DNA of 64,000 nucleotides from an uncultured Chlorobiaceae bacterium (GCA_903994365.1 CAJEXL010000011.1:1-64000); one strand, 5' to 3'; shown: positions 9,049 through 18,151, numbered from the stretch's first letter. Numbers and translations are program-made. The notes: generated by a model from the sequence alone, not told the origin.

Positions 9049-9165
9049 ACGTTAGCTTCTTCAGCGCCATCTGTCCTTGGACGTGGAGCTTTTGTGTGCT
9101 GATGTCGATTTCTGCCCCAAGCCCTAACTGAGCGTCGTCCCTCGGCGAAGGCGGTTGAGATGTTA
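9049..9165 (-). pseudogene. degenerate copy of the 3' end of proA
   Basis: Read on the minus strand this stretch encodes NISTAFAEG and then, after a shift, [19 protein letters not shown] and MALKKLT. It parallels the end of the intact ProA at 12852-14108 ([34 protein letters not shown]). Corresponding bases are about 12900-13011. By eye roughly three quarters to four fifths of the bases match, with small indels. It is a remnant, diverged well beyond a recent duplication, and it marks the far edge of the block 9181-12851 that separates it from the real proA. Confidence 0.8.
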
Positions 9166-9180
9166 TAAATGCGCTGACAT

Positions 9181-10066
9181 TCATTCAAATTGCAAAGACT
9201 GTTGGTCTTGACTCAAAATAACTTCTTCCGGCACACCCTCAAAGCGTAATTTGCTCTCCTCGGCATAGTCGTTTCTGAGTTCTATTCCCACCCATTGTCG
9301 CTTCAGGCCATCAGCGACATATCCGGTGGTGTTGCTCCCTGCAAATGGATCAAGTACTAAATCACCGGGGTTCGTCAGAAATTCTATGAAAAATCTTGGC
9401 AGCTCTGCCGGAAAACGGGCAGGGTGTATTTTATTGCCAGCAATTTTACTGTTCTTTATATAGGCATTGTTCGATTCATTATTTCCACACTGGATAAGGT
9501 TGGATGGAATTGAACCTCCTCTATCGCTTGCAAAGGTAGCGTTGATGATATGACCGCTTGGGCGGATTGTCTGCTTTACTCCGCGTTTGATCAGGCGCTT
9601 CATATCCTCGCTGTATGGCTGGAGAACTTTTCGATTATCAGCCTTTGCCATTGGATCCTTGACAAACCAGAAAATATACTCCACGCTGTCTTTTACCCGA
9701 ATGCGACGAACATTGACCCACTCTGCGGGTGCTGGCATTTTTGCTGGATTGAACCAGAAAAATTCTTGAGCCAAATCAAAACCCACTTCGTCAACAAGAG
9801 AAAGCAGGACGCGATAATGGTACAAACTGCGAATTGGTAATCCAGGTTGTCATGCGCCACCGAGGTTCAGAACGAAGGAGCCAGGCAATGTAATCTTGCT
9901 GATTTGCATTGCCATACTCTTTTTTAAAGTGAAGAGCGTAGGGGGGACTGGTAAGAACCAGATCGACAGAATCGTTATCAATTTGTCGCATGAATTCGAG
10001 GCTGTCAGCGCAGAACAACGCCCCAAACGCACTCTTGTAGATTGGTTCAGCTTGCATAAGCATCAA
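9181..10066 (-). pseudogene. DNA methyltransferase (N4-cytosine type), broken by a deletion and a nonsense codon
   Basis: The N-terminal part (from 10066) carries the catalytic motif DLVLTSPPYALHFKKEYG near residue 32. The C-terminal part (to 9181) carries [27 protein letters not shown], the [13 protein letters not shown] region and the SAM-binding motif [15 protein letters not shown]. This motif order is that of beta-class methyltransferases; SPPY suggests N4-cytosine. Two lesions separate the halves. Near 9879-9885 about 15 codons are missing with a frame change, so that DYIAW runs into GSFVLNLGGA in another frame. At 9850-9852 a TGA replaces the expected tryptophan codon just after GGA. 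The start overlaps the end of the nuclease gene upstream. It cannot give a full enzyme. Confidence 0.85.
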
Positions 10067-10580
10067 TGATGTCCTGAAAACGTGAAAACCATCGAGGCTC
10101 TGTCTCTGCCCCTTCTGGAATGGAGTGCATCACCTGAAGTTTATCTGGATAATTCCGATGACCGGGAAGTTCTCGCACTAAGGCGTATCTGAATTGACTC
10201 CAATCGCCAGTGGAGCGGCCGACACAAACAACCACAACATCGAAGTGGTTACGATCGTAGTAACGGCTACTGGGATCAGCTTTGGCGGCACGTGTTTTTT
10301 GTAGCTCAACCTTAGGTTTCGGGCCATGGTGTAAGGTCTTGACTTCAACCCGTATGGATATTCCAGAGAGCGTTACGACAGTGAATTCGAACATTCCATC
10401 GAAATCATGGATCATATAGCTGGTTAACCAACCTTCGCTGCTGGCGATGTGGAGCATTCTCTCGAAATGAACCTCGGCTACGGCTCCTTCCAGGGCCACC
10501 TTCAGGCGAAATCGCTTGTCAATGGCATCCAGCAACTCTTGAGCTGTCAGGCCATATTTCAGTTCGAGTGCGTGAGGCAT
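10047..10580 (-). CDS. PD-(D/E)XK-like nuclease, likely restriction partner of the broken methyltransferase
   Basis: A 177-residue protein of unrecognised family. A plausible endonuclease signature is present: an acidic residue in DFDGMFEFTVV, then SIRVEVKTLHHG near residue 90, which has the E-x-K shape of PD-(D/E)XK enzymes, followed by a basic helix (VELQKTRAAKADPSSRYYDR) and a hydrophobic strand FDVVVVCVG. It ends 20 bases inside the start of the methyltransferase gene, the tight coupling expected of a restriction-modification operon. With the methyltransferase destroyed, a fully active enzyme would be toxic unless another methylase protects the site or this protein is itself inactive. The function is inferred mainly from position. 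Confidence 0.5.
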   Translation of the reverse strand: MPHALELKYGLTAQELLDAIDKRFRLKVALEGAVAEVHFERMLHIASSEGWLTSYMIHDFDGMFEFTVVTLSGISIRVEVKTLHHGPKPKVELQKTRAAKADPSSRYYDRNHFDVVVVCVGRSTGDWSQFRYALVRELPGHRNYPDKLQVMHSIPEGAETEPRWFSRFQDIIDAYAS

Positions 10581-10711
10581 GGTATTATAATGGCTAAAAT
10601 ACGTTATTTCTTAGTTTCGCGTAGCAGGGTTTTACGAACATATGGTGAATATTCAAAATTATTATCCGTAGTTTGCTTCGTCGTTCTGGTTGTCGAGGTT
10701 GCCGCTTTCAT

Positions 10712-11470
10712 TTAAATTTGATCCGTAGGGTTATGCGGATTACGGGGTTGGGGATCATAAGGGATTGCTGCCTGAAATGAGTTTTGGTCAGTTCCTGAAA
10801 ATGCATTTATTAAAGCTATTTTTATATCAGGTACATCATAGAATGCATCAAACCAAATAGAGAAAAAACCTTTTGATTTTGCAGCATCTACCAACAATGT
10901 TACAAAACCTGATACTTTACTGTACCCCCATTTATCCCATTCCTGACGCCATACTATGTTGGCAGAGTTCCATGCCTCAAACCTGTATTTCCAGCGCAAG
11001 TCGGTTGCCCGTGTATTTCCAGTTAAAGCTGCTAACTTGCACAAATCAATGGTATTTTGTGCTTTAGCTATAATGATATTAGTGGCTGTTTTTGGAACAA
11101 GAATACATGCTTTGTGCTTTTTATTTTTTGGATGATCTATAACGACATAGTCAAAAGCCAAATGAGTATTACTTGAGTCTGGCATGTAATGAGTTGCTGG
11201 TGAATGTGGCTGGTTGCTCTTTGCCCGATTGCATGGGCCACAAGCAAGCAGCATATTGTCCCAAGCCAATAACGCACCTTTAGGTTGTCCGGGTTGAGGG
11301 TTTTTAGCAGTAACATGATCCACCTGTGGACAGTCATTTAATATCATGTTACAGTATGAGCAATAATTTCCAATTGTATTTATTAAATCTTGGCGCCAAT
11401 CTTTATGATCAGACACTGTCTTGACAATATCACCTGATAACGGAGTATCCCCTTTGTCCAAAGGTCTCAT
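10712..11470 (-). CDS. HNH endonuclease, PtuB-like (Septu-type system)
   Basis: A 252-residue protein with a zinc-supported HNH fold: YCSYCNM near residue 40, then PQVDHVTAKNP and, about 30 residues later, NMLLACGPCNRAKSN, which gives the Cys pairs and the His-Asn catalytic core. The rest has no recognised domain. It lies 14 bases downstream of an AAA ATPase gene on the same strand. An OLD-like ATPase plus an HNH nuclease is the defining pair of Septu (PtuA/PtuB), in which the ATPase senses infection and the nuclease degrades nucleic acid. Assignment to Septu rests on this pairing, not on a profile search. Confidence 0.75.
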   Translation of the reverse strand: MRPLDKGDTPLSGDIVKTVSDHKDWRQDLINTIGNYCSYCNMILNDCPQVDHVTAKNPQPGQPKGALLAWDNMLLACGPCNRAKSNQPHSPATHYMPDSSNTHLAFDYVVIDHPKNKKHKACILVPKTATNIIIAKAQNTIDLCKLAALTGNTRATDLRWKYRFEAWNSANIVWRQEWDKWGYSKVSGFVTLLVDAAKSKGFFSIWFDAFYDVPDIKIALINAFSGTDQNSFQAAIPYDPQPRNPHNPTDQI

Positions 11471-11484
11471 AATGGATTGTGGTA

Positions 11485-12765
11485 TTAAATATTTTTCCCC
11501 AATCGTTTCATTTGTAAAAAAGCTCTTACCCCGGGATCTGAAATATGAATTTCTATATCATCTAATTCGCGCATGAGCTCAATCCTGGATTTATTATTTT
11601 CCTTTAATAGCAATTCTAAATAATTCGTAGATAATGTTTCATCCATTTTGTTTTCTTCGGACATTTCACTGGAAGCGCCCATCACATGCTCCGCTACCTC
11701 ACCAATTGATAAATCTTTTAGCTTGATATCTGTAATTTTATCAAGATTTATTAACTCATTACTTTCAAGTGACTGTACAATAAATGGAGAATGGGTTGTA
11801 GCAATAAATTGAATACAAGGAAAAGCATTTTTTAAATCCTCGACTACATGACGTTGCCAGTTTGGATGAAGATGCAGGTCAATTTCATCAATCATCACAA
11901 TTCCTTGAGACTTTTTTACGGCATCTTTGCTGTGGTGACCATTGAGCATAATACATCTGAATGCTAATTCAGCAACCATTGCTGTGTGGGTAATTATTCC
12001 ATCACTATGAAGACTTAAAGGCAGAAACTGACTTTCGGGTTCATTATCGCTCATTTTAACTTTAAGCCTTAACTCTTTGCCGTCAAAATCTAAAGCGGTG
12101 ATGTAGGGATTTGCAATACGAATAGCTTCAAGAAAAGCATGATACGTTTCGGGTGATTCTTTATCATCTGAAACCAAAAATCTATGGCTGTTTAACCAGT
12201 ATGAGTATTGATATGTGCCATATTGCATTTCTGACCAATTATAGTATCCATATTTGAAAATTTCTCTACTAAGGAAAGGTCCTAACGTATTTCTTGAATT
12301 GCCATAAAGACGCCCTGTTCCAAAATAAGCAATTACAGGGTTATCAATATCAGCCCTTCCTACTTTAGTAATAGCATCATATTTATTACGTGCAATGCTT
12401 TTTATTTCTCCAACATCATCGTTGTTAGAAGTGGTTTTTGTTTTGCCTTCTGGAACTTGGCGCAGCCAAGGTTTTGATAACGGTTTGCTGTCAATAGAAC
12501 CTTCAGCCTTGACAATTGTTGGAGTTTGAAGCACGGTGTGACTTTTATAATCTTTGCGTCTTATTTCGGTTACCCAGATATGACGTTTGGGAGCTTCTGC
12601 TATTCCAAGTAAATATGAGCCGGCGGCAATCCTGATGGCATGGAGCATAGTAGATTTTCCTTTGCCATTGATGCCAATAATTACAGTGAATCCAGGATTA
12701 AGAGAATAACAGATTTCCTCTTCAATATTTCTAAAATTCTTTATCGTTATACGGTGAATATTCAT
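11485..12765 (-). CDS. AAA ATPase, PtuA-like (Septu-type system)
   Basis: A 426-residue SMC/RecF-like ATPase. It begins MNIHRITIKNFRNIEEEI, the usual first strand and helix, followed by Walker A GINGKGKSTM near residue 33. About 270 residues later comes the ABC-type Walker B block GIVMIDEIDLHLHPNWQR and then FIATTHSPFIVQSLE with the switch histidine. Such chromosomally encoded ATPases pair with HNH nucleases in Septu; retron-linked versions also exist, but no retron RT or ncRNA is visible here. Upstream lies 86 bases of intergenic DNA and then the 3' end of proA. The gene probably heads the two-gene defence operon. Confidence 0.8.
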   Translation of the reverse strand: MNIHRITIKNFRNIEEEICYSLNPGFTVIIGINGKGKSTMLHAIRIAAGSYLLGIAEAPKRHIWVTEIRRKDYKSHTVLQTPTIVKAEGSIDSKPLSKPWLRQVPEGKTKTTSNNDDVGEIKSIARNKYDAITKVGRADIDNPVIAYFGTGRLYGNSRNTLGPFLSREIFKYGYYNWSEMQYGTYQYSYWLNSHRFLVSDDKESPETYHAFLEAIRIANPYITALDFDGKELRLKVKMSDNEPESQFLPLSLHSDGIITHTAMVAELAFRCIMLNGHHSKDAVKKSQGIVMIDEIDLHLHPNWQRHVVEDLKNAFPCIQFIATTHSPFIVQSLESNELINLDKITDIKLKDLSIGEVAEHVMGASSEMSEENKMDETLSTNYLELLLKENNKSRIELMRELDDIEIHISDPGVRAFLQMKRLGKNI

Positions 12766-12851
12766 TTTTCTACGAGATTATTTCTCTTAAAAAACTGGTT
12801 CTATTTTTCTTGAGCTGTGAGGAAGTGCTGATTTTTTTGCTTTGAATATCA

Positions 12852-14108
12852 TCACACCGGCCTCACCTGCCCATTTCCCTCAATAATCCATTTATAGGTC
12901 GTCAGCTCCTTCAGCGCCATTGGCCCTCGTGCGTGGAGCTTCTGGGTGCTGATGCCGATCTCGGCACCAAGGCCGAATTGTGCGCCGTCGGTGAAGGCGG
13001 TTGAGGTGTTGGCATAGACCACGGCGGCATCGACGCGTTTCAGGAAGGTGGCGGTTGTGGCGGCATCGGTGGCGATGATGGCTTCGCTGTGGCGGGAGCT
13101 GTAGTCGGCAATGTGTTCCAGCGCCTCTTCAAGGGATGAGACGGTTTTTACTGACATTTTCAGGGAGAGGAACTCTGTCCCGAAGTGCTCCGCGTCGGCT
13201 AACTGAAGGAGCGCATCAGGGTAGTGCCCATGCAAGGCGGCAAAAGCGGCCTCATCGGCAAAGAGCAGCACCTGCTTTTCCAGAAGCGGCTCAACGAGAG
13301 CAGGGAGGTCGCCAAGACGGTTGCGGTGGATGATGAGGGTGTCGAGCGCGTTGCAGACGCTGGGGCGACGGGTTTTGGCGTTGAAGATCACCTGTTTGCC
13401 AAGCTCAAGGTCACCGCTCTTGTCGAAATAGGTGTGCACAATGCCTGCGCCGGTTTCGATCACAGGAACTTTGGCGTTGTCGCGTACAAAGTCGATCAGC
13501 TTCTGGCTTCCTCTGGGGATGATCATGTCAATATAGCCGACGGCGTTCAGCATGATGGCGGCGGCCTCCCGTTCTGCAGGGAGCAGGTAGATGGTATCGG
13601 GGTTGATGCCGTGCTCTTTCAGAACGCTATGGATCAGCTCGACAATGGCGATGTTGGAGTACATGGCATCGCTGCCGCCCTTCAGCACGGTGGCGTTGCC
13701 CGATTTCAGGCAGAGGGCGAAGACATCGAAGGTGACATTTGGCCTTGCTTCGTAGATGATGCCAATGACGCCGATGGGAACAGTCACCTTTTTCAGGCCA
13801 AGCCCGTTTGGCAGCTTTCGCTCTTCGAGCACCGAGTCGAGCGGAGAGGGGAGTGAGGCAACGTTGCGGATGTCGGCAGCAATGGCATCGAGCCGCGCCT
13901 CGTTCAACAGCAGCCGATCAACCATCGGATCAGCGGGATTCATTCGTTCAATATCTTGCTGATTTGCGGCAAGGATTGCTTCGCGGTGTGCAGGAATGGT
14001 GTCGGCAAGGTCGCAGAGCAGGCGGTTGATAGCATCGTCACTGAGGGTGATGATCTCGCGGCTGGCCTGCTGCACAGCGTGGAGTTGCTGGATTATAGAT
14101 TCTTTCAT
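12852..14108 (-). CDS. proA: gamma-glutamyl phosphate reductase
   Basis: This 418-residue enzyme reduces L-glutamyl 5-phosphate to glutamate 5-semialdehyde with NADPH, the second step of proline synthesis. The aldehyde dehydrogenase-like fold is clear: [16 protein letters not shown] near residue 115, the nucleotide-binding [12 protein letters not shown], the [10 protein letters not shown] block, and the catalytic cysteine region [14 protein letters not shown] near residue 248. The C-terminal [18 protein letters not shown] is diagnostic. Full length with no lesion. proB, the preceding step, is encoded about 315 bases upstream on the same strand. The 3' end is duplicated as a remnant at 9049-9165. 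Confidence 0.97.
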   Translation of the reverse strand: MKESIIQQLHAVQQASREIITLSDDAINRLLCDLADTIPAHREAILAANQQDIERMNPADPMVDRLLLNEARLDAIAADIRNVASLPSPLDSVLEERKLPNGLGLKKVTVPIGVIGIIYEARPNVTFDVFALCLKSGNATVLKGGSDAMYSNIAIVELIHSVLKEHGINPDTIYLLPAEREAAAIMLNAVGYIDMIIPRGSQKLIDFVRDNAKVPVIETGAGIVHTYFDKSGDLELGKQVIFNAKTRRPSVCNALDTLIIHRNRLGDLPALVEPLLEKQVLLFADEAAFAALHGHYPDALLQLADAEHFGTEFLSLKMSVKTVSSLEEALEHIADYSSRHSEAIIATDAATTATFLKRVDAAVVYANTSTAFTDGAQFGLGAEIGISTQKLHARGPMALKELTTYKWIIEGNGQVRPV

Positions 14109-14265
14109 AGCTATATGTTTACTATTGCTTTACATGCAATTTCTAATTTATAATATCATTTCTCAAATAATTGCGTGGTTCAAATTTCCAAATCTGTTCA
14201 AGATTAGGCAATAAACTTTCTATCTCCCCATGGTTAAGAAATGCTTTTAAATCTCTATGGGTCAT

Positions 14266-14300
14266 ATTCCCCGCTGCTTGCGGCGGGGTTCTTTATTTAA
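14266..14300. terminator. GC-rich hairpin between proB and proA
   Basis: In the roughly 315-base gap between proB and proA lies a stem with arms CCCCGC and GCGGGG (about 14269-14289) around a short loop, flanked by TATT and by TTCTTTATTTAA. On the plus strand it resembles a rho-independent terminator with a T-rich tail; on the minus strand, the direction of proBA, the tail is A-rich. It could be a bidirectional terminator or a repeat palindrome. The rest of the gap holds no gene I can recognise. Confidence 0.45.
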
Positions 14301-14423
14301 TCATAACTCATCAATTTAGCTCATCAAGCTCAGATTTAAAGCTCACATAACCTCTCTTTTTGAGCTTCATTATTTGTTGCAATGAGCCTCAACACTTGTG
14401 TAAAGCAAAAGCTCCACTCATTA

Positions 14424-15503
14424 TTATGTGATATAAAGGTAATCGTAATGAACCAGAGGCTTCTGATCTTTCTGCCCCATGAGCGCAACTGTCTTTTCCG
14501 AGCCATACTGAGCCATGCCGTAACCAATGATGGTTCCGTCGGTGGCGCACACCTTGATAATGTCGCCCTTCAGAAAGCGCCCTTCAACCGACACAATTCC
14601 CACCGGCAGCAGGCTGTTGGCTCGCTCTCCGGCCACCAGCGCCATTTCAGCGCCCATGTTGACGGTGACGGCCCCTTTCTCCATCCCTTCGCTGTTGGCA
14701 ATCCACCGCTTCGGGCCGTGTGTCGGCTTTTGTGGTAGAAATGTGGTGCCGTTTTTTTCTCCCTCAAGAATCGAGAGGAGAATATCCGGCTTGCGTCCGT
14801 TGGCGATATGAACGGTGATACCAAGCTTTGAAAGCTTTTGCGCAATGTGGCATTTGGTCAGCATCCCACCCCTGCCAAACTCCGATTTTCCGGGATTAAT
14901 ATATTGGTGGAAATGTTTGGTTGAGGGGTCGATGACCGGAATGATGGCACCGTTACCGCTTTTCATGTCGAAGAGACCATCAACATGTGAAAGAATGATA
15001 TAGCCATCAACATCCATCATGGAGGCGATAAGGCCGGAGAGCTCATCATTGTCGGTAAACATCAGCTCCGTTACCGAAACGGCATCGTTCTCATTGACGA
15101 CGGGGATGATGTTCTGCTGGAGCAGGGAGGTGAAGCAGGTCTGCATGTTGAGGTAGTGCAGGCGGTCGCTGAAATCACTCTTGGTGACCAGAATCTGTGC
15201 GGTAATGAGTCCGTGCTGCAAAAAGAGGTCGTTATAGGTGCTGATCAGCTTGATCTGTCCGGTGGAGGAGAGCACCTGCCGGGCGGCAACGGGGGCGATG
15301 GTACCCGAGAGCTTGACAAGCGAACGTCCTGCGCCAACTGCGCCTGATGAGACGAGAATAACCTGGATTCCCTGTTTTTGCAGCGTTGCAATCTGGGCGG
15401 TGAGGCTGCTGAGGATCTCAAGGTCAAGTTCGCCGTTTTTTCCGGTAATGACGTTGGTGCCGACCTTGACGACAATTTTCTTATAAAGGAGTTGTTGTTT
15501 CAT
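14424..15503 (-). CDS. proB: glutamate 5-kinase with PUA domain
   Basis: This 359-residue enzyme phosphorylates L-glutamate with ATP in the first, feedback-controlled step of proline synthesis. The amino-acid kinase fold shows as KKIVVKVGTNVITG at the start, VILVSSGAVGAGRSLV near residue 50, PVVNENDAVSV near residue 135 and the GRGGMLTKCHIAQKL block near residue 215. The last 80 residues (from about 280, with GAVTVNMGAEMAL and KGDIIKV) form a PUA domain, as in E. coli-type ProB. The SMR transporter gene starts upstream and ends three bases before this gene. Confidence 0.97.
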   Translation of the reverse strand: MKQQLLYKKIVVKVGTNVITGKNGELDLEILSSLTAQIATLQKQGIQVILVSSGAVGAGRSLVKLSGTIAPVAARQVLSSTGQIKLISTYNDLFLQHGLITAQILVTKSDFSDRLHYLNMQTCFTSLLQQNIIPVVNENDAVSVTELMFTDNDELSGLIASMMDVDGYIILSHVDGLFDMKSGNGAIIPVIDPSTKHFHQYINPGKSEFGRGGMLTKCHIAQKLSKLGITVHIANGRKPDILLSILEGEKNGTTFLPQKPTHGPKRWIANSEGMEKGAVTVNMGAEMALVAGERANSLLPVGIVSVEGRFLKGDIIKVCATDGTIIGYGMAQYGSEKTVALMGQKDQKPLVHYDYLYIT

Positions 15504-15506
15504 AGC

Positions 15507-15833
15507 TTAGTGAAGCTGTTCCTGACCATAGTGTAACCCTGCAACGCCGATAATAATCAGCAGCAGGGAGATAAATTTAATGGCATTGATACCCTCTCCG
15601 AACCAGAGGACTCCGATAACGGTAATTACCGCAGTTCCTGCCCCCGACCAGATAGCATACGTCAACGCGATGGGCAGTACCTTCAGCGCGAGCGAGAGAA
15701 AGGTAAAGCTCAACCCGTAGAAAATAAAGATAAAAAGCGTTGGCACAAGTTTGCTGAATCCTTCAGAAAACTTCATGCATGTTGTGCCTGAGACCTCAAG
15801 CAGGATTGCGATAACAAGATAGAGCCAGTGCAT
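15507..15833 (-). CDS. small multidrug resistance (SMR) transporter
   Basis: A 108-residue four-helix membrane protein. I use the ATG at 15833, because the frame upstream of it is unrelated sequence overlapping the neighbouring gene. From there the protein starts MHWLYLVIAILLEVSGTTCM with the membrane-embedded glutamate (Glu13) that couples proton and drug binding in EmrE-type pumps. Further features are the conserved ALTYAIWSGAGTAVITVIG segment around residues 55-74 and WFGEGIN before the fourth helix. Substrate is unknown; quaternary ammonium compounds or guanidinium are typical for the family. It lies just upstream of proB and may be co-transcribed with it. Confidence 0.93.
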   Translation of the reverse strand: MHWLYLVIAILLEVSGTTCMKFSEGFSKLVPTLFIFIFYGLSFTFLSLALKVLPIALTYAIWSGAGTAVITVIGVLWFGEGINAIKFISLLLIIIGVAGLHYGQEQLH

Positions 15834-15915
15834 GGAGGAATTGGTAAAAGGGTTAATTGGGATTGCGTCATTATTGAATTTCGAACTGCCGGAGTTTCTC
15901 TTGACAAAAAGCATC

Positions 15916-17067
15916 TTACAGCAACAGTTGCGTGAACAAATCCGACAGTGAGACAATGGAAATCCCCGGTTTGAGAGGATAGCTTTGTGAAACAGGCGCC
16001 ACCACAAAAGTATGTATGGGCACCACATTCTCAATTGCCGAGTAAAAGCCTCGCGACAGTGTTGGTGCCATTGATGACTTGCACTCAATAGCAATCAGTT
16101 TTCCGGAGAGTTGCATCAGAATGTCGATCTCTGTTCCGTTGGATGTTCTGTAAAAGGAGAGCTCTGCACGCGGAAACATCCCTTTGAGATTGCTGATCAC
16201 AAGGCTCTCCCATAATGAGCCGAAAGCAGGGTGGCCTGAAAGCTGGTTAAAATCACTCAATCCAAGGAGGGCGGCAATAATGCCGGTATCGGAGATATAG
16301 ACTTTGGGCGTTTTGATCATCCGCTTGCCTGTATTGGAGAGATGTGGCGGCACGATGTGCACCATAAAGGTCTCTTGCAGCAGGTCAAGATAGTTCCTGA
16401 CGCTGGTGTGGCTGACTCCAAGAGAGCCTCCAATGGATGAGAGGTTAAGCGTTTGACCGTTGTTATGGGCAAGCATCTGCCAGAGTCGTCTCATGGTCTG
16501 TGGTGAAAAACCGCTCCACTGCAGCAGGTCGCGCTCAAGAAAGGTTGCAATAAAATCCTCTCTCCACTGCAAGGAGAGTTTTGGATCTTCTTGCAGCAGG
16601 CTTCGGGGAAAACCGCCAGCCGCGAGGTAGCGCTCATAAGAGAGATGCTCTTTAACCTCCTCCCATAAAAAGGGGGTCAACTGTTTATAGGTGATTCTCC
16701 CCGCGAGCGACTCCGAACTTTGCTTGAGGAGGTTGCGCGATGCTGAGCCGAGCACAAGAAAGTGGCCATTTTCACCCCACTCATCAACCATGCTGCGGAT
16801 AAGCGGGAAGAGGTCAGGTTTTCGCTGTATCTCATCAATGCAGATCAGCTTCTCTTTCTGAGAGCTAAAAAACCATTCAGGATCTTCGAGCTTTCGCAAG
16901 TCGGAAGGTTTTTCAAGGTCGAGATAGAGAAGAGGGCGAGGAGAGGTGAGGAGGTGCTTTGCCAATGTTGATTTTCCACATTGACGGGGCCCGAGGAGAG
17001 CGGTGACCGGTGAGTGCATCAACCCCTCCTCAACCTCTTTTATGATCACTCTTTTGAGATATTTCAT
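15916..17067 (-). CDS. AAA ATPase with DUF4143 domain
   Basis: A 383-residue protein of the widespread AAA_14-DUF4143 family. The N-terminal ATPase has Walker A TALLGPRQCGKSTLAKHLL near residue 25 and Walker B KLICIDEIQRKPDLFPLI. The C-terminal DUF4143 part includes a winged-helix segment (LSSIGGSLGVSHTSVRNYLD), KVYISDTGIIAALLG and a nuclease-like end with GTEIDILMQLSGKLIAIECK, whose D and E-x-K residues resemble a PD-(D/E)XK core. Cellular function is unknown; roles in DNA processing or mobile DNA have been suggested. I start at the ATG at 17067, where the conserved region begins. A dyad element sits immediately upstream of the start. Confidence 0.85.
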   Translation of the reverse strand: MKYLKRVIIKEVEEGLMHSPVTALLGPRQCGKSTLAKHLLTSPRPLLYLDLEKPSDLRKLEDPEWFFSSQKEKLICIDEIQRKPDLFPLIRSMVDEWGENGHFLVLGSASRNLLKQSSESLAGRITYKQLTPFLWEEVKEHLSYERYLAAGGFPRSLLQEDPKLSLQWREDFIATFLERDLLQWSGFSPQTMRRLWQMLAHNNGQTLNLSSIGGSLGVSHTSVRNYLDLLQETFMVHIVPPHLSNTGKRMIKTPKVYISDTGIIAALLGLSDFNQLSGHPAFGSLWESLVISNLKGMFPRAELSFYRTSNGTEIDILMQLSGKLIAIECKSSMAPTLSRGFYSAIENVVPIHTFVVAPVSQSYPLKPGISIVSLSDLFTQLLL

Positions 17068-17070
17068 CGA

Positions 17071-17117
17071 AATAAGTATGCAGATTGAAGATATCGGTTT
17101 CAATATACATACTTATT
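17071..17117. promoter_or_regulatory. long dyad-symmetric element upstream of the DUF4143 ATPase gene
   Basis: A perfect 10-base inverted repeat, AATAAGTATG at 17071-17080 and CATACTTATT at 17108-17117, encloses an inner inverted pair ATTGAA and TTCAAT. The element ends 3 bases before the ATG at 17067, so it covers the expected promoter-to-ribosome-site region. It could be an operator for a dimeric repressor, possibly autoregulation by the ATPase's winged-helix part, or an mRNA hairpin over the start. The remaining 260 bases up to the FMN reductase gene hold nothing I recognise. Confidence 0.55.
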
Positions 17118-17381
17118 CTGACGATTCAAGGGTTTTAAAATCCAATGGATGAACATTGTTCGTGTAAAACAAGGCAGTGTCCAGCGGTGGGGCAAGAGTT
17201 GTTGTCCTGAGCATGTTTCCCTATTCTTGATCCTTTTCCCTGGTTGCTTTTATCCCTTCATTCTCTGAAATAGTGGGAGAACTGAATAAATCCTTACCTT
17301 GAAGAAGATGTTCTATCCGCAGGGCAGGTAGTCGATCTGTTCTCACTTTTTCAAACAGAATAATCTGTATAACTGATTCTT

Positions 17382-17936
17382 ATGAAACACTATGAGATTG
17401 CTGTTCTTGTCGGAAGCCTGAGAAAGGATTCGTTGAATCGCCAACTGGCAACTGCACTTGTTCCCTTGGCACCTCCAGAGTTTACCTTCAATCAGGTAGA
17501 GATTGGCGACTTGCCGCTCTATAACCAGGATGACGAAGCCAACCCTGCGGAATCGGTCAAACGGCTGAGACGTGATATCAAGGCCGCTGACGGGCTGATT
17601 TTTTTGACACCCGAGTATAACCGCTCAATTCCAGGTGTGCTCAAGAATGCCATCGATCATGCTTCGCGTCCTTATGGCCAGGGTGCGTGGGCCGGGAAGC
17701 CAGCCGGTATTCTTGGTGTTTCAGTTGGGGTAATGGGCACCTCGCTGGCTCAACAGCATCTCCGCAATATCCTCTCCTGCCTCGATGTGCCGACACTCTG
17801 CCAGCCTGAAGCGTATATTCATGCCAAAGATGGACTCTTTGATGAGGATGGCAACATTGGTTCTGGAAGCAGGGAGTTCCTGCAGAACTGGATGGATCGG
17901 TATGTTGCATGGTTGAAACAGTATAGCCATTACTAA
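17382..17936 (+). CDS. NADPH-dependent FMN reductase (ChrR/YieF family)
   Basis: A 184-residue flavodoxin-like reductase. The FMN phosphate-binding loop is VGSLRKDSLNRQLA near residue 11, and the family motif LTPEYNRSIPGVLKNAIDH lies near residue 75. A third block (WAGKPAGILGVSVGVMGTS) contributes to FMN and dimer contacts. Members reduce quinones, chromate, azo dyes or free flavin with NAD(P)H and are thought to protect against redox stress. Full length, with a monocistronic look: about 215 bases separate it from the toxin-antitoxin pair downstream. Confidence 0.92.
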   Translation: MKHYEIAVLVGSLRKDSLNRQLATALVPLAPPEFTFNQVEIGDLPLYNQDDEANPAESVKRLRRDIKAADGLIFLTPEYNRSIPGVLKNAIDHASRPYGQGAWAGKPAGILGVSVGVMGTSLAQQHLRNILSCLDVPTLCQPEAYIHAKDGLFDEDGNIGSGSREFLQNWMDRYVAWLKQYSHY

Positions 17937-18151
17937 GGGGCAGTTTTGTAACAGTTAATAGTGGTGTCAAATTCGGTTTTGGCAACCTCAGGAAAACGGA
18001 TATTTGTGCAACAATACTCACCGAAGTGCGCCGTCAAACAAGCGACTATCATTTTAACTTCCAAGGTTATCATTCTTGAATATGAGCTTGTTGGTGGCTA
18101 TATTCTGACTATAATAGCCAGAATTATAACAATGTAATTATTTGGATACCT

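Noticed and set aside
2557-9852. UGA read as a sense codon, suggested by in-frame TGA in the ParE toxin and the methyltransferase
   Set aside because: Intact core genes in the window end normally at TGA in places, and the methyltransferase has an independent deletion, so both are better explained as nonsense mutations in decaying genes.
11485-12765. A retron-associated ATPase
   Set aside because: No retron reverse transcriptase or msr-msd-like RNA is visible nearby; the adjacent HNH gene fits a Septu pair better.
13224-13856. A 210-codon plus-strand frame opposite proA
   Set aside because: It lies fully antisense to a well-conserved gene and its composition is what the complementary codons predict.
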